From the NCBI RefSeq assembly GCF_004379255.2, contig NC_056034.1, forward strand, positions 6,946,501 to 7,010,500: 64,000 bases of DNA, read 5' to 3'. Shown here piece by piece: positions 44,964-56,817 of this stretch (position 1 is the first letter of the stretch; every line of letters starts with the position of its first letter). The translations under genes were made by a program, and so were the position numbers. Below the pieces are notes generated by a model, which ran no database searches, had not been told where the DNA came from, and worked only from the letters and a program-made list of their open reading frames with translations. This stretch comes from Salvia splendens (lineage: Eukaryota > Streptophyta > Magnoliopsida > Lamiales > Lamiaceae).

Positions 44964-47900
44964 ATCTATCCATCTTAACAAAAATTTCGTCCCGAAATTT
45001 GCTTACATCCTTCGAATAAAAAAAATCTCCATGAACATGTAATCCAATTTCCAAGCAGCTTCCTCATATCGCTTAATAATTAATAACTATAGTTGAAAAA
45101 GTATCATCCCCTAAATTCCTTTTGTCATCCAATTCTCAGACGACTTCCAAGTATTCACGATGTTTCCACATACATCACTTTCACAGTTTCTACGAATTTA
45201 TTTCTCAGCTCTTGCACAATCCAATCTATGATAGCCTCGATTTTTTTTTCATAATTCAAAGTATGAGTACGGACTCTATTGCTCTCGATCGTAGGGCTCC
45301 ATTTCCTTTCTCTTGCGGTAGTTATCAAAATCTTCTCTATAATGTTATTGTATACCATTGTTCGTAAATACTCCGTCTCTCATTCGTAAATCTCGTATCA
45401 ATCAACCACTTATATCCATATCCCGTATAGCACTAAAAGGTTATTGGTCTTAAAAGCATTTTCACCACATTTTGTTTCTCAATATCTAATATCTAGATGT
45501 ATAGCATAATGTTCGATCTCTTAGCAGCTCGCTATAAGCGGTACGTAAAAGCTGAAAATTTAACACCTCGTGTTCTTGGTTATATCGATGCCTCTAGTTG
45601 GTGTATCACTTTTACGCATGTCTGATTATAGAAACTTATTCCCCCGTATGCATTCGAAAAGCTCAACCTCACTCTTTCCTCCAATTCTAGTATCAAGAAC
45701 TCAAAAATTGATCAAGCAGTCTTACTTGGATATGAACGGATTTCAAAATTGTAGCAACACTGCTGAAAGTGTCTTAATCAGAAAGGCTGCAGAATTAATC
45801 AAGAAAACAAGAACAACATTTCTAGCTCGACTCTTTTAGATCTCATCACCAACTTGCAAAAATTGGTTCGAAGAAAAATAAAGCAGGGTCTAAGTTCCAT
45901 TGAACTTATCATGTTCATTCTGGGAATTAAGGTTTCAGATAAACTCATAAAGCTTGAGACTTTATTTCTGATGAGAGCTCGAAAGAATATGAGATAGGTC
46001 TTGAAAACACGATGAAACTGAATTTAAGTCTCAAATTGCATAGTAGGCTGCCAAATAAGATATTTCAATTGTCAAATCAAATTTGCAAAATTTCGGCATC
46101 AATGAATGATGGTTCAAACATGTCATGACATGAGATGGTCAATTGTGGGAGGATTTAGAAGCATAGACAAATGTCATAAAGTAGCACTGATCATGGTTCG
46201 ACGACATCAGGTTATTGAATAATGAAATCACATCAATGAATTCACAGGTTTGCAACCAACATGAAGTGAACTTTTTAGGAAAATCAGCTAGATCAAACAC
46301 GTTAAGGAAAAAGAGAACACGATAGCCTTAACTTGGTGTTGCAGAAAGAAAAATCATTGAGCATGAAACAATATATGAAGTGAAACTGAGCTAAGAATTT
46401 CACTTCTGCAAGGAAGAACTTGATGCATGCACAGTTACGAAATAAAAAGGTGTACAAAAGTTCCAAGAAGAATATTACATCATTTGAAGAAACATGTATG
46501 GGAAATGTGATCATACTGAAGGTCAAAACTTCAAACAACTTTAGGAATGAAGTTCAATGACGGAAGCTCATAAGGTCAAAATATTGTCCTTACGAAAGAT
46601 GAATCAAAGAAGACTACTAATCAAGATGTCCAAAGTTACAAAGGCAAGCACAAATTTCCAAGAACTGAAAGTTAGTCATGACTCGATATAGGAAAAGAAA
46701 TAATAGGCATTACTTGCGAATTGTGAGTCGAACAAGGTCTTAAATAGACAAGGGCTCACTGTTAATTAAAAGGTTCCAAAAAAATTTCTTAGAATCCAAG
46801 TAAGTACTGTTGATTAAAATCATTCATTCTAGCTACGAATGTCACACTCCCTCGCTTGTCTGAGGCCGAACATGGTAACATCGTTCTAAGAAACCGTGGT
46901 TACCAAGTTGATATTCATCACTTCATTACAACAAAGAAATTGTAGCCAGTCAAAAGCCATATCTTCCTAATATTCTTGCATATTATGACAATCATTCTCT
47001 TAAAACATTTTAATCATCCGTGTGCTTCTCTGCCTGCTATAAAGGTCGTCTCCATCGTGTCGCCACTTTTAGCAAAATTACGCGAGATAATGCTATATTG
47101 ATTTGCATCGCGAGTATGATCTCTTGTCATTGCATAGCTACATCACTTAGCATCAGCTTTTCTTGTATCGCACCTTTTTCGTGTTTGAAGCTTCATTTCG
47201 TCTTCTCTATCCTCATCTTCTTGAAATCTTCCTCATATTCTTTTTGTCCTTATCGTTCACGAAAAATGATAGAAAGTAGTAAAGTGGTTCACACACTAAG
47301 CTTGCTCTAACGTTTAGCGCCATTCTTAAGAAATAGCAAAAGTTCCATGGTCCACCGGCAAACATTCTACTCTCGATCTCCTTGTCTCGTATCTTGATAA
47401 TCTAGGAATTTCGCCCCACTTTCCCTTTCACGTTCGTTTTCATCGCTCGGGAAAGCGATAGATAAATTGTCAACTAACAACTATGGTTCGCGCACGTTCC
47501 ATCTAGCTTAGTCTTAGGCACTCTAAGTTCACAACACATTTCACCACCTCATAGATCAACAAATATCACATTTCAAGTCATTCATACTTCAAATAACAAG
47601 TATAATACACAACATTTCACTTCCCAAAACACAACGCTTTCACATTTCACATCTACTTTCAAAACAAACATTTTCTTCAAAACTCACACTTTTCTCAAAA
47701 AAAAAAATTCAACATCTCACTTTCAACTTTGAAGTACAAGTTTTGACTCAAAACTCAAAACATTCTTGAACATCAACTTTCATCTTTCATGTAAAAACAA
47801 ACAATCCATCGTCCCTCATCAAAACTCGTTCTTTTCTCAAACATCAACAAATACTCTTCTCAATTCGAAATCAATCCCTCACAGAAAGATTCTACTACAT

Positions 47901-48149
47901 CTTTCTTATAAAAAAAATTCTCCTCTTTCTTTCTCAAATTTTTTTTTTCGTCGTCTTTTCTCCGAAACTTTCTCATAAAAATTTTCACATAAAAAAAATA
48001 TATTACCTCATTCTTGGTTGAGCGTGGCGAAGCGGGATATTGAGCCTTGCAAATTTAACCTTCTTTAAGTCTAGCGAAACAAGTCTAGACTAAGACTGAA
48101 AAAGACTCTCGGGTCCAGAGCGGAAAGAAAAATTGCTCTGATACCACTT
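44964..48149 (-). other. Interior of the LARD
   Basis: About 3.2 kb without any retroelement protein domain on either strand. It contains the primer-binding site at 48146-48135 and a long A/T- and TTTC-rich tract at 47560-48000. Confidence 0.8.
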
Positions 48150-50386
48150 TGTCACGCCCGCATTTTCTAAGGATAGAAAACACGGTTGGTCGCGACTAGG
48201 GGAGGGTTAAAGAAGCGGGGAAGAAAGGGGTAAAACAACGCAACTCGACCATAGCTCGAAACAAACGGGAATAGCTCGAATAAAATCAGAGTATCATTTC
48301 AACAATCAACAACTCCAAATGAAAATATCTCAACAATACAGGAACTCAAAAGAAACAATATTTAGCGGAAGCATTTCGAGAGTAGAATAATGCTATGTAT
48401 GAAGACACAACATATTCTAGACATTTGATAGACATTCTTCACTTTTATGCTCAACACCCACCGCACTCGTCACCGCTCAACCTGCACATTTTTAAAAAGA
48501 AATGCAGGGCTGAGTACTTGATGCACTCAGTGGACTCATGCCGAAAACATTTTCAATAAAAATATTTATCATGCCATTAACGAGTGACCTCGGGTTTTTA
48601 ACTTTGAAAGAGCCCGAGTCACTAAAACATTTCACTAACATCATCATCGCCATCAACCTCAACATCATCAACATCACTATACCATATCTGAACATACATG
48701 ACAAGGAATGTGGCCACATTCCAAGCCACTAGACCGGCCAACTCAAAGAGATAGCGCACGATCTACGGGGTGTACACTAGCCTGAGTAGGGACTCACTCC
48801 CTAGTCAAACCCGAATTCGATTAACCATACATGGCAAAAGCCACTTCAGATAGGTCCCATAGCAACACAAAAATATGGCATGACAAACATATTTCGCAAA
48901 AACAAATATACTTAGGACATAGTCCTTATTTAAAAAGAAAGCCCACCTCGTTCGTTTAAAGCCTTAACTTGTGTTCCCTTTCATTATCGAAAAGCGTGCA
49001 AAGAGTCACTCATTGATCTAATGTACTCCAATCCACCTCCTTTACTATAACTAAAGGCCCAATCCAAATCTATAAATTAATTCACAGTGCCTAAAAGATT
49101 TAAATAACACAAGGCCAACTTTCTTCTTTTTCTCACCTCACGTGAAATCCAAAGATGGGATTTGAAGTCCAACTCTTTCTCCCAGAGTCACCTCAATTCA
49201 GACGCCTCCGTAAACCCGCCGCCGTCGCGGTCAGCCCCTGCTACCCCGCCGCCACTGCCAACGCGGTCATCCCCACTGCCCATCGGGATGCCGCTGCCCC
49301 CTTGCTGCTCGGTCATGACGCAGCGCCGCTTGTTGTCACGGTTGTAGACAACCCTCGTTGTCTCTGGCCATTCGAGCTCCAAAAGCACTCTCATCCACCA
49401 ACTCTTTCTTCTTTCCAAATCTAACTCTTCTTAACCAAACTTTTCAAATAGCTAAACTCATCCAACAATGAGAGCAACTCATTTTAAAAGATCAAAACAG
49501 CAACAAGGCATTCTTCTTTTCTCCTCAACCAATTCTCTCGTCTCTTTCTCAAATCTGCCATCTCTTGCTCTCTCTCTATTTATTTTTCCTCTCGTTTAAT
49601 TCACGCCACTGCCGTCTCTATTAAGCTCCGTCCATCTCTCCTGCTGTTCGTTTCAGGGGCACGTTGCCTCTTCGTTGTCTTTCCATAGCCAAATTTCCTC
49701 GCTGGACTGCCATGGACCAGCACGGCCTCTAATCGATCGCCGCCGAGGATCAGTTGTTGTCCGCCGTTGCTTCACGTCCAGGCCAATGACGCAGGCACCG
49801 TCGCCCTGCGCTGCTGCTGCTGTTCGGAATTTGTCGAGCAGCCGAGAAATGCCATCGCTGTCGTTCCGCTCCGCCGTCGCTTCTCCTCTGTGCAGCCGTC
49901 ACCACTGCCGCCGCAAATCTTCTTTGGAGTACGGCGCCAACCATTCATCTCCGTCATCTCTCTTCTATCTCCAAACTGAACAAGCTCGTTGCCGTCGTTC
50001 ACACGGCGCCGAAGTCCTTTTTTCTCTAATCTCTTATGCTACACTTGATGAAACTCTCCCCTCTCTAACTCTCTATTTTCTATGAAGTTTATTCCAAAAC
50101 CTCCAACGTGGAGTTGTGGGCAGATTAATGTAAATTGCGGAGTTGTATTCTGTTGGGATTTGGCGGATTTGTTCCAATTTCCAAGTCATGGTTAATAACT
50201 GATTGTTGAGGCGAGGGTTCGGCGGTTTCTCATATGATTGGGCTTCAACACAAGTAGGAAAAAAAATGGTTTAGGCCCAAGTGTATTTCAATTCCCCTGC
50301 TTTGTAAAACACAGATATTAATCTATTTCTAAAATTTATACATATTACACCAACTACTAAAAAGATAGAAAAAGTCGGGTATTACA
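48150..50386 (-). repeat. 5' LTR of the LARD
   Basis: 2237 bp; starts at 50386 in element orientation and ends at 48150, next to the tRNA-Met primer-binding site. Confidence 0.93.
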
Positions 50387-50391
50387 CCTTT

Positions 50392-50704
50392 CAAATTTGT
50401 TGGCAAAATGTGACAGAAAATCAGCCATTAGATTATCTTCTGAACCATCACCGAATCAAAATCAAATAACAAACATTGTACTCGTTGAACATTAGACGTC
50501 CCTTTTATCATTGACGCCCCAATGAAACTATAATTGTCCACCTCCAATTTTTGAATATCCTAAACTTTTGCTAGCTGAATGACAATTATCTTTTAAGGAG
50601 TGATCTTATTTTACTTTTTTGAAAGAGGTTAAATAACACTTATATATTCTTAAATTATTATATGAGGTAGTGATGTCTAAATATGAAGTGGGTATAATTA
50701 CAAG
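50392..50704. other. Intergenic, no gene seen
   Basis: AT-rich spacer between the LARD and a hAT MITE; nothing recognisable apart from the left TSD of the hAT element. Confidence 0.5.
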
Positions 50705-50889
50705 TAGGGGTGGGTAAACGGTCGGTTAACCGACCTTAAAAATTGGTAAAAAACTATCTGGAACTGATCCAATCTCTAGTTCGGTTACTTAACTAACCGA
50801 CACGGTTAGAACCGGTCAGTTATCGGTTATAACCGAAATAACCAAACCGACACTTACTTAAACTTTTAATTTTTCACTTTTTCATCTAC

Positions 50890-50922
<33 letters not shown>

Positions 50923-51370
50923 AATAATATTCCTATTTCTTAGTAATACATAAATTTGTTTAGGCACTTCAAAAGGATATCTTATTTTTATAATAATGTT
51001 AGGTATTTTATTGACTTTGAGATATTATAAATAATAGTGACACAAACTAAAATAGACATTGACAACATTTGGAAGTAAATTACATTTTTTTCTATTGTGA
51101 CGCCACGTAAAGCAGCGGAGAATCAATGTAATATGAATATGATATTTTAAAAGTATAAAAATATTATAGAAGTTTATTAATTAAAAAAATAATTGAAATT
51201 AAAATTGAATTTAATTTCGGTTATAGGTTACCGATAACCGACTTTGAGAAAAATGCCAAACCGGTACCCACCCGAACACCGTGATTTTCAGTTATCGGAT
51301 AACCGATAACCGACCGATTTTGGTTCGGGTCTCGGTTACCGAAAAAATGAGTACCGTTTACCCACTCCTA
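50705..51370. mobile_element. hAT-type MITE (8-bp TSD)
   Basis: 666 bp. TIR TAGGGGTGGGTAAACGGT at the left; right end read inward TAGGAGTGGGTAAACGGTAC. Perfect 8-bp TSD ATTACAAG (50697-50704, 51371-51378). Subterminal arms are packed with CGGTTA/TAACCG repeats in both orientations, probable transposase-binding sites. Non-coding. Confidence 0.9.
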
Positions 51371-51378
51371 ATTACAAG

Positions 51379-51638
51379 GTACTTCATCCGTACCACCACT
51401 GAAGATGAGTATATTTTTTTTAGTCGGCCCCTCCCAATGACCTTATTTCCCCTACAGTCCTCGGAAAACACCGCTAACGCCCCCCTGCAGTTTCTCTAAT
51501 ACTACTACTTTTTATGCTTTTTAATAGGGTTATTTGCCTGTAAATACATGAACATTTACTATTTTCAAGTTTTTTCCCCGAACTATGCTTTTTGAATATA
51601 AATGCATGAACTTTAGACTTTTCTGATTTTTCCCGTAA
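51379..51638. other. Intergenic spacer with a repeat-like end
   Basis: Around 51525-51635 there is a TIR-like stretch (TTATTTGCCTGTAAATACAT) without a partner; otherwise nothing. Confidence 0.4.
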
Positions 51639-52459
51639 GAGCATCTCTAATGGCGGCGAGCGGACAGGTTAGCCGATTCCCGAGTTGGCCGGTCCGCTCG
51701 CCGAACCATTAGAACCGGCGAGCGCCATTTCGGTGAAAAAATCGGCGACCCGACGCCGATTTTCGGGCGCTGGCCGATTCGCTCGCCGGTCGGCTGGCCG
51801 CCATTGCAGGCTCCCGTTCGGCAAGCGATCGGCCAACTCAATTTTTTTTTATTTTTTTTTAAATTTTTCGAAACACTATATATACGCGATTTGCACGTCA
51901 TTTTCATTCGCACCACTTGTTTTAACGAGTTTTCTCTCCATCTTAATTTCTGTATAAGAGCAACAATGTGAAATGAGTAACGCGGGTGGTAGTAGTAGTG
52001 GTAGTGGTGGTGATGCTGAGGAGTACGAACGGCAAATGAACGAAGAGTTGGAGGCCTATACGTCCCGCGAGATAAACCGGCCGCTTCAAGGCACATGCCG
52101 GCATGCGCCAAGTGGATGCTCATATTTCACTCCAAAAGGATTTGATTGAAGAGTTGTGGGCGCAGAGAACTGCACGTCGTTAGATTTTTTTTTATTAATC
52201 TAATTTTTTTAATTAATGTACTTTTTTAAATTTAAATATTATTATTGAATTTTTCCGTATATGTGTCGTAAATTTAATTCCGTATTTTGTGTGATTGTTA
52301 ATTATTTATTTTTTATAATTTTGTTTATTATGGCTAGCATATTGCTTGTCCAGTTGCTTGTCTTGATGATGTGGCAAGAGGCGTTTTTAATGCTGATGAT
52401 ATGACATGAGGAGTTTGTGGCTAGCCTATGGCTGACCTATTACCATTGGAGGACGCTCT
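51639..52459 (+). mobile_element. Harbinger-type deletion derivative
   Basis: Left end GAGCATCTCTAATGG after TAA; right end CCATTGGAGGACGCTC followed by TGA (one mismatch to the expected TAA). A TATATATACG promoter block at about 51890 and the right arm match other Harbinger-type copies in this window (25456 and 40762). It carries a deleted transposase gene. Confidence 0.75.
51973..52182 (+). pseudogene. Transposase remnant: N-terminus joined to C-terminus
   Basis: The ATG at 51973 opens a Gly/Ser-rich start (EEYERQMNEELEAY...REINRP) of about 42 codons. Directly after, another frame gives a transposase-like end (DAHISLQKDLIEELW...TARR) stopping at TAG 52180-52182. The whole catalytic core is missing and the joint is out of frame, so the ATG frame stops early, near 52149. 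Confidence 0.7.
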
Positions 52460-53118
52460 GAATCAAAAATCAAAACTGATGTGGCAAAAATAAATAAAAT
52501 AAAATTCCACCTCTCACTAACACACAGTTGAATTAAAAATAGCCATTACAATTGAAAAGTCAAAATCAACACGTTTCCTACATTGCATATAATGTACATG
52601 ACCCGTTATAGCAGCTTCCAACGATATATACTTGGCATTTAAAGTGCACTAATTTTCAATCAAACAAGTATTGCATGATTCAATATATTTAGATCGCTTT
52701 CACAAATTTTATTTAGCCTTGTGGCAAGTGCAATTAATTGATTATTGCTGTTGTTGCGTCAAGAAAAAGACATTTTGCCAATTTTATGTTAGTAACTTTT
52801 CTTCATCCTCAGTAAAACAGATGGACCATTCCAATGTCTATTTTAAAAGTTGTTAGATCATGCTCGACAAGTGGGATCCACTCTAACTTTACTAGTATAC
52901 CACGAATCTGAATAACGTAGTATTCACATTTGTGTTAAGTTTTATTGAACTACTATTACTCCTGTATTATTGGTAAGAGCAGCCTTAGTGGATCTAACTA
53001 ACTCGGATAATAAATAATATTCGGATAAACTGATTAGCTAGAACTTAATAACTCTATAAATATGATTAAAATAAATACTACTTTTTATTGAAAAAGACAA
53101 GCACGATTAAGACTTTAA
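52460..53118. other. Intergenic with a single Harbinger-like end
   Basis: No gene. At about 52975-52995 TAAGAGCAGCCTTAGTGG looks like an isolated Harbinger TIR with no partner identified. Confidence 0.4.
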
Positions 53119-54523
53119 GGCCACCCGCGACGCGTCCCGCGGGTGGCTCGTATCTCGTCCCGTCCAGACGAGACGACGGCGAGATGCGTTGCAGCGCCCC
53201 GTCTTGGGTGGTTCCGGTTTCGGTTCTGGTTCGTCGACGCCGGGCACCCAGGGCTCGTCGACGCCGGCGGGGTACCAACCACCCCATTTTGATGTTGATG
53301 CGTACGCTCGTCCCTCCGCCCCGAGGTATTCGCAGGGATTATCCCAAATTCGGGAGGATTATCCGGATGAACCCACTCCGGAAGGAGGACGAGGCGGTGG
53401 AAGCTCCAGGGCATTCGACGCCGAGGAGGAAGAGGTAGAGGCGGCCGATGAGGAGGAGGAGGAGGAGGATGTAGGCCGGCATCCGTACAGCCGCAAGGAC
53501 ACGATGGCTGTGTACAACGCCTGGATCAGCGTCTCGTACGATCCCATCGTCGGGAATCAACAAACCCGGAAGTTCTTATGGGAAAGGTCACCGAGGCCTA
53601 CAACGAGATTAAGCCGAAGGGGTCCCGCCGCCGCACGTTGAAGAAGCTCCGCGCTCACTTTGACCGAGTCGACATAGAGGTCAAAAAATTCTGCGGCATC
53701 TACAAGAACGAAGCGGCTCATTACCAAAGCGGAGCCACGGGAGCCGACATTCTGAGATCGGCTTTGAGAGTCTATTTCGACGGCACCGGCAAAGAATTCA
53801 GACATGTCGATATTTGGGAGGCCGTCAAAGACGAGGAAATGTGGGCCGGCGGTGTCCGGTCCAACTCGGGCTCGACCTCGAAGCGCATGAAGCACACGGC
53901 GGGTGGTCAATACTCGTCTTGTGGGGGCGGTTCGGGCAGCGCCGCACAAGAGGTTGCCTCGCAGGAAGTTGAGGGCACGACGGACGATGAAGGGGGGTCC
54001 TCCCGTGGGCGCCGTCGGTCGCAAGGGACCAAGGCGGCGAAGGCGGCTAGAGGGAGGAGGGGCCGAGGCGAATCAAGCCAGGCGGGCTCCCAAGGGCCGC
54101 CCTCTTCCTTAATGTCCATGTACTTCACCGCCACGATGGCAGACACTTCCCGCTTGACGCCTACCCAATTTCAAGCCCATCATGCTGGCATTGTGTATCT
54201 GGCGGGATAACTTGGTATTCCGCCTCCACCGCCTCCCTCGGGAAATGATTCGTCGGCGGAGTAGTTTTTTTAAAGGATTTTAAGTTGTAATTTTATTTTA
54301 TTTAATGAAGTGTGTTTTTATTAATTGAATTTGTTGGAAATAAAAATAAAAATGAAATTGAATGGATAGTTAAGGGATGAGATGGTTAAGAGACAGATAA
54401 GAGATGGAGGGTTGCAGGTTCTGTCTCTTAGTTAAGAGATGGGGTGAAAAGTACAGTGAGCCCATAAATAGTTATGAGATGAGACGGTTACGAGACGGAT
54501 GAGAGACAGCGTTGCGGATGGCC
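53119..54523 (+). mobile_element. PIF/Harbinger derivative (ORF1 end retained)
   Basis: TSD TAA (53116-53118, 54524-54526). Left arm GGCCACCCGCGACGCGTC..., right arm ...GACAGCGTTGCGGATGGCC. The left arm matches the right arm of the element at 16476-17397 and the right arm matches its left arm, so the two are inverted relatives of one family. Here ORF1 is kept (broken) and transposase is lost. Confidence 0.88.
53189..54264 (+). pseudogene. Broken Harbinger ORF1 (Myb/SANT-like)
   Basis: The first part, to about 53577, has an acidic tract (EEEEVEAADEEEEEE) and the start of the Myb/SANT-like domain (YSRKDTMAVYNAWISVSYDP). A one-base shift at about 53577 moves the frame to GKVTEAYNEIKPKGSRRRTL, continuing through KKFCGIYKNEAAHYQSG, FRHVDIWEAVKDEEMW and a basic region. 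A TAA at 54208-54210 precedes the expected C-terminus (LGIPPPPPPSGND, ending at 54264). Two lesions, so no functional protein. Confidence 0.82.
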
Positions 54524-54772
54524 TAAGCTTGCATACGAAAACTAAAATATATTCACATTTAATAGTCGTTTTGAGCAAGTAAATGAATTTTGTATGATTT
54601 CATATGTCATACTGATAGAGACCTCTCATTGCCCTAGGACATGTCGAACGGCCCAACCACTCCATTGAGCCCAATCCATCAGGACTCCTACGAAGAGCCA
54701 CAGCCCACGGATCAATCTCGGCCTAAACGTCACATCAGTAAGCCTATGAGTTTAAAGATTATGTTCCCGAAG

Positions 54773-55002
54773 AATGGTTCTTTTAATTATCTTTGAGATT
54801 ACCTTTTTTTCTAAAAAATTCTTTTTTTATTAAGAAGATATTGTAAATTTCATATTTAAAGGAGTTTGCTTAGTTTTCAAAATCATTAATGGTTCTTTTA
54901 ATTATCTTTGAGATTACCTTTTTTTCTAAAAAATTCTTTTTTTATTAAGAAGATATTGTAAATTTCATATTTAAAGGAGTTTGCTTAGTTTTCAAAATCA
55001 TT
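54773..55002. repeat. Perfect 115-bp tandem duplication
   Basis: Copies 54773-54887 and 54888-55002 (starting AATGGTTCTTTTAATTATC) are identical to the base as far as I can read. No coding content. The identity implies a recent origin or an assembly artefact. Confidence 0.93.
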
Positions 55003-56183
55003 AAGAAATAAAGTAAGTATTATTAAACTTATTCTCATTACCGATTCTGACGGAAATCATCCTCTAGAACTCCAACTAGGGTTTATCTTATTCTTCTCAT
55101 TACAAACGTCTGTGCTCTACAACGATAGATCAAGGGTCTATCACATACTATGTGCCGATACAAGTAAACATGATTGCCCTCTAATTTTGGTCAACTGTCC
55201 AAAATGGTAAAACTAGTCTATTTTTTTAGGACGAAGAGAGCCTATTGTATGCGATTACCAACTTTAACCGACAGATAACTAACGAAATACACAGTCGAAT
55301 TCCAAGTACGCTTACTCATTTTCATTTGTCCTCATTATTTATTTATTGCCGATTGCAAAATTTTAAGTTTTGTTGTTTTTAAAATCTTTTTGGGATAGCC
55401 AATGAATATGGCTAGTTGCTGCTTATAGAATGCTGCCAAGTTTTTTTGTTTGCATGTACCGTAACATGGATGAGTTTCTATGCATGAAAAGATAAATTTG
55501 TTGTTGTTTTAAATGTCTATACCAAAAGGTCTGAAATTAGTTCTGATTTTACATAATATCGAAAATTTGAAATTATGGGTTCTGGTTCTATTCATGGTTC
55601 TGGTTGATGGTTTGAATAAAGATCTAAGTTACTAACTCTTAACCGAGGTACTACTTTTTAATATCTTAATTTATTAAACAAATCGTGAGACTTTCTACGC
55701 TACCATTATTCTCTAGTTTCCTTTTCTTCTTCAACCGCCATTAATTTAGAGAAAATACGCTTCCGTAGTAAACGCAACAAGAAGTACAGTAAATTACAGA
55801 GGCCCTATAAATTGTAAAAGCATGAAGAAAGATTGAAAATAAACCTATAATTTTATAAAATAAACACAAGAAGAAAAAGAAGGGAACCCCGTGAAATGAA
55901 GATAAACATAAGTAGATTTCCACCGAGAGTAATACAAATATACAAACGACATACTATTTTTATTTTCAAAAGAACAAATTAAGAAGATATACTTTGGCGA
56001 TAAAATCCAATAAGTTGATTCTATCTTTTCTTCACGCAAATCCACGAGCATTCCAAACACAATTATAAGAGTACAAAGTTGAGGGGCCCCGCCAATGTAA
56101 TTAAATCGGAATTGTGTGCCTATTGCCGTTTGCTAGTGGCCGTAACACCACTATTTTGGTTCGACATCAATTTCACATTTTTT
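55003..56183. other. Intergenic, no gene seen
   Basis: AT-rich, no supported gene or bounded element. Confidence 0.45.
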
Positions 56184-56770
56184 TTTCGCGAGCATTCTTA
56201 TCCATGCTCTTGCCAAAGAAAATAAATGTGGGTTCAGACCCACTTTTATTCATTTTTTACTTTTTGTTCTTCTACAAGAGCACAACACCCACATCCATAC
56301 TTTTCCGCAAGAGCATGCTGAAGGAACCCACCATTTTATTATTCAATTTAAATACTTCAATTACTAAAAACATTTTCATAATACTAAAATGCATTAAAAA
56401 TACCTGAAATACTATTACAAATTACTAAAAAATTAAAAATTACATAATTAAAATCCTAAAAATTAAAAATTACATAATTAAATTCATAATAAAAAAATTG
56501 AAGTATGAATGAGAGATAATTTGATGTAAAGAATGGATGATGAACGTGGATATTTATAGATGATTTTGAGATATTTTAAAAAAATCAAAATTTTTTGAAA
56601 AAAAAAACGGTAAAAAAGGGCAATATTTTTGGAAATCCGAAAATATTTTTTGTTCTTTTTTTCCGGTTTATTTTCGATTTTTATGATTTAAAAAATAAAT
56701 AAATTTAACGGAATAAAAACGAGTCCAATCAGGAGGCGCCACATAGGTATGCTCTTCGGCACAGTGGTGC
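56184..56770 (-). mobile_element. MITE related to the Harbinger element at 17768
   Basis: The left part (GAGCATTC...TGCTCTTGCC, then CAAGAGCACAACACCCACA) is an inverted counterpart of the 3' arm of the element at 17768-19603, and two inverted copies of its 30-bp AT unit lie at about 56440-56490. ORF1 is entirely deleted. The right end is near ATAGGTATGCTC. Borders are approximate and no TSD was fixed. Confidence 0.6.
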
Positions 56771-56817
56771 TCTTGCTATCTGACTCAACTTATTTTAACA
56801 CAAGTAATACCCGCAAG

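Larger units (their letters stand above)
42727..50386 (-). mobile_element. Complete non-coding LTR retrotransposon (LARD), Gypsy type
   Basis: Two 2237-bp LTRs (42727-44963, 48150-50386) flank a 3.2-kb interior; TSD CCTTT at 42722-42726 and 50387-50391. Orientation is minus: the LTR reads TGTAATACCCGAC...GGGCGTGACA, and TGGTATCAGAGC, the initiator-tRNA-Met primer site, lies 3 nt after the 5' LTR (48146-48135). The purine-rich AAGATGGATAGAT precedes the 3' LTR. The interior has no gag, protease, RT or integrase, so the element must be moved by a partner; the TGTAATACCC and PPT-side sequences resemble Tekay/Del chromoviruses. I noted only four LTR differences (42742/48165, 42766/48189, 42817/48240, 44680/50103), about 0.18%, indicating a very recent insertion. 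Confidence 0.93.
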
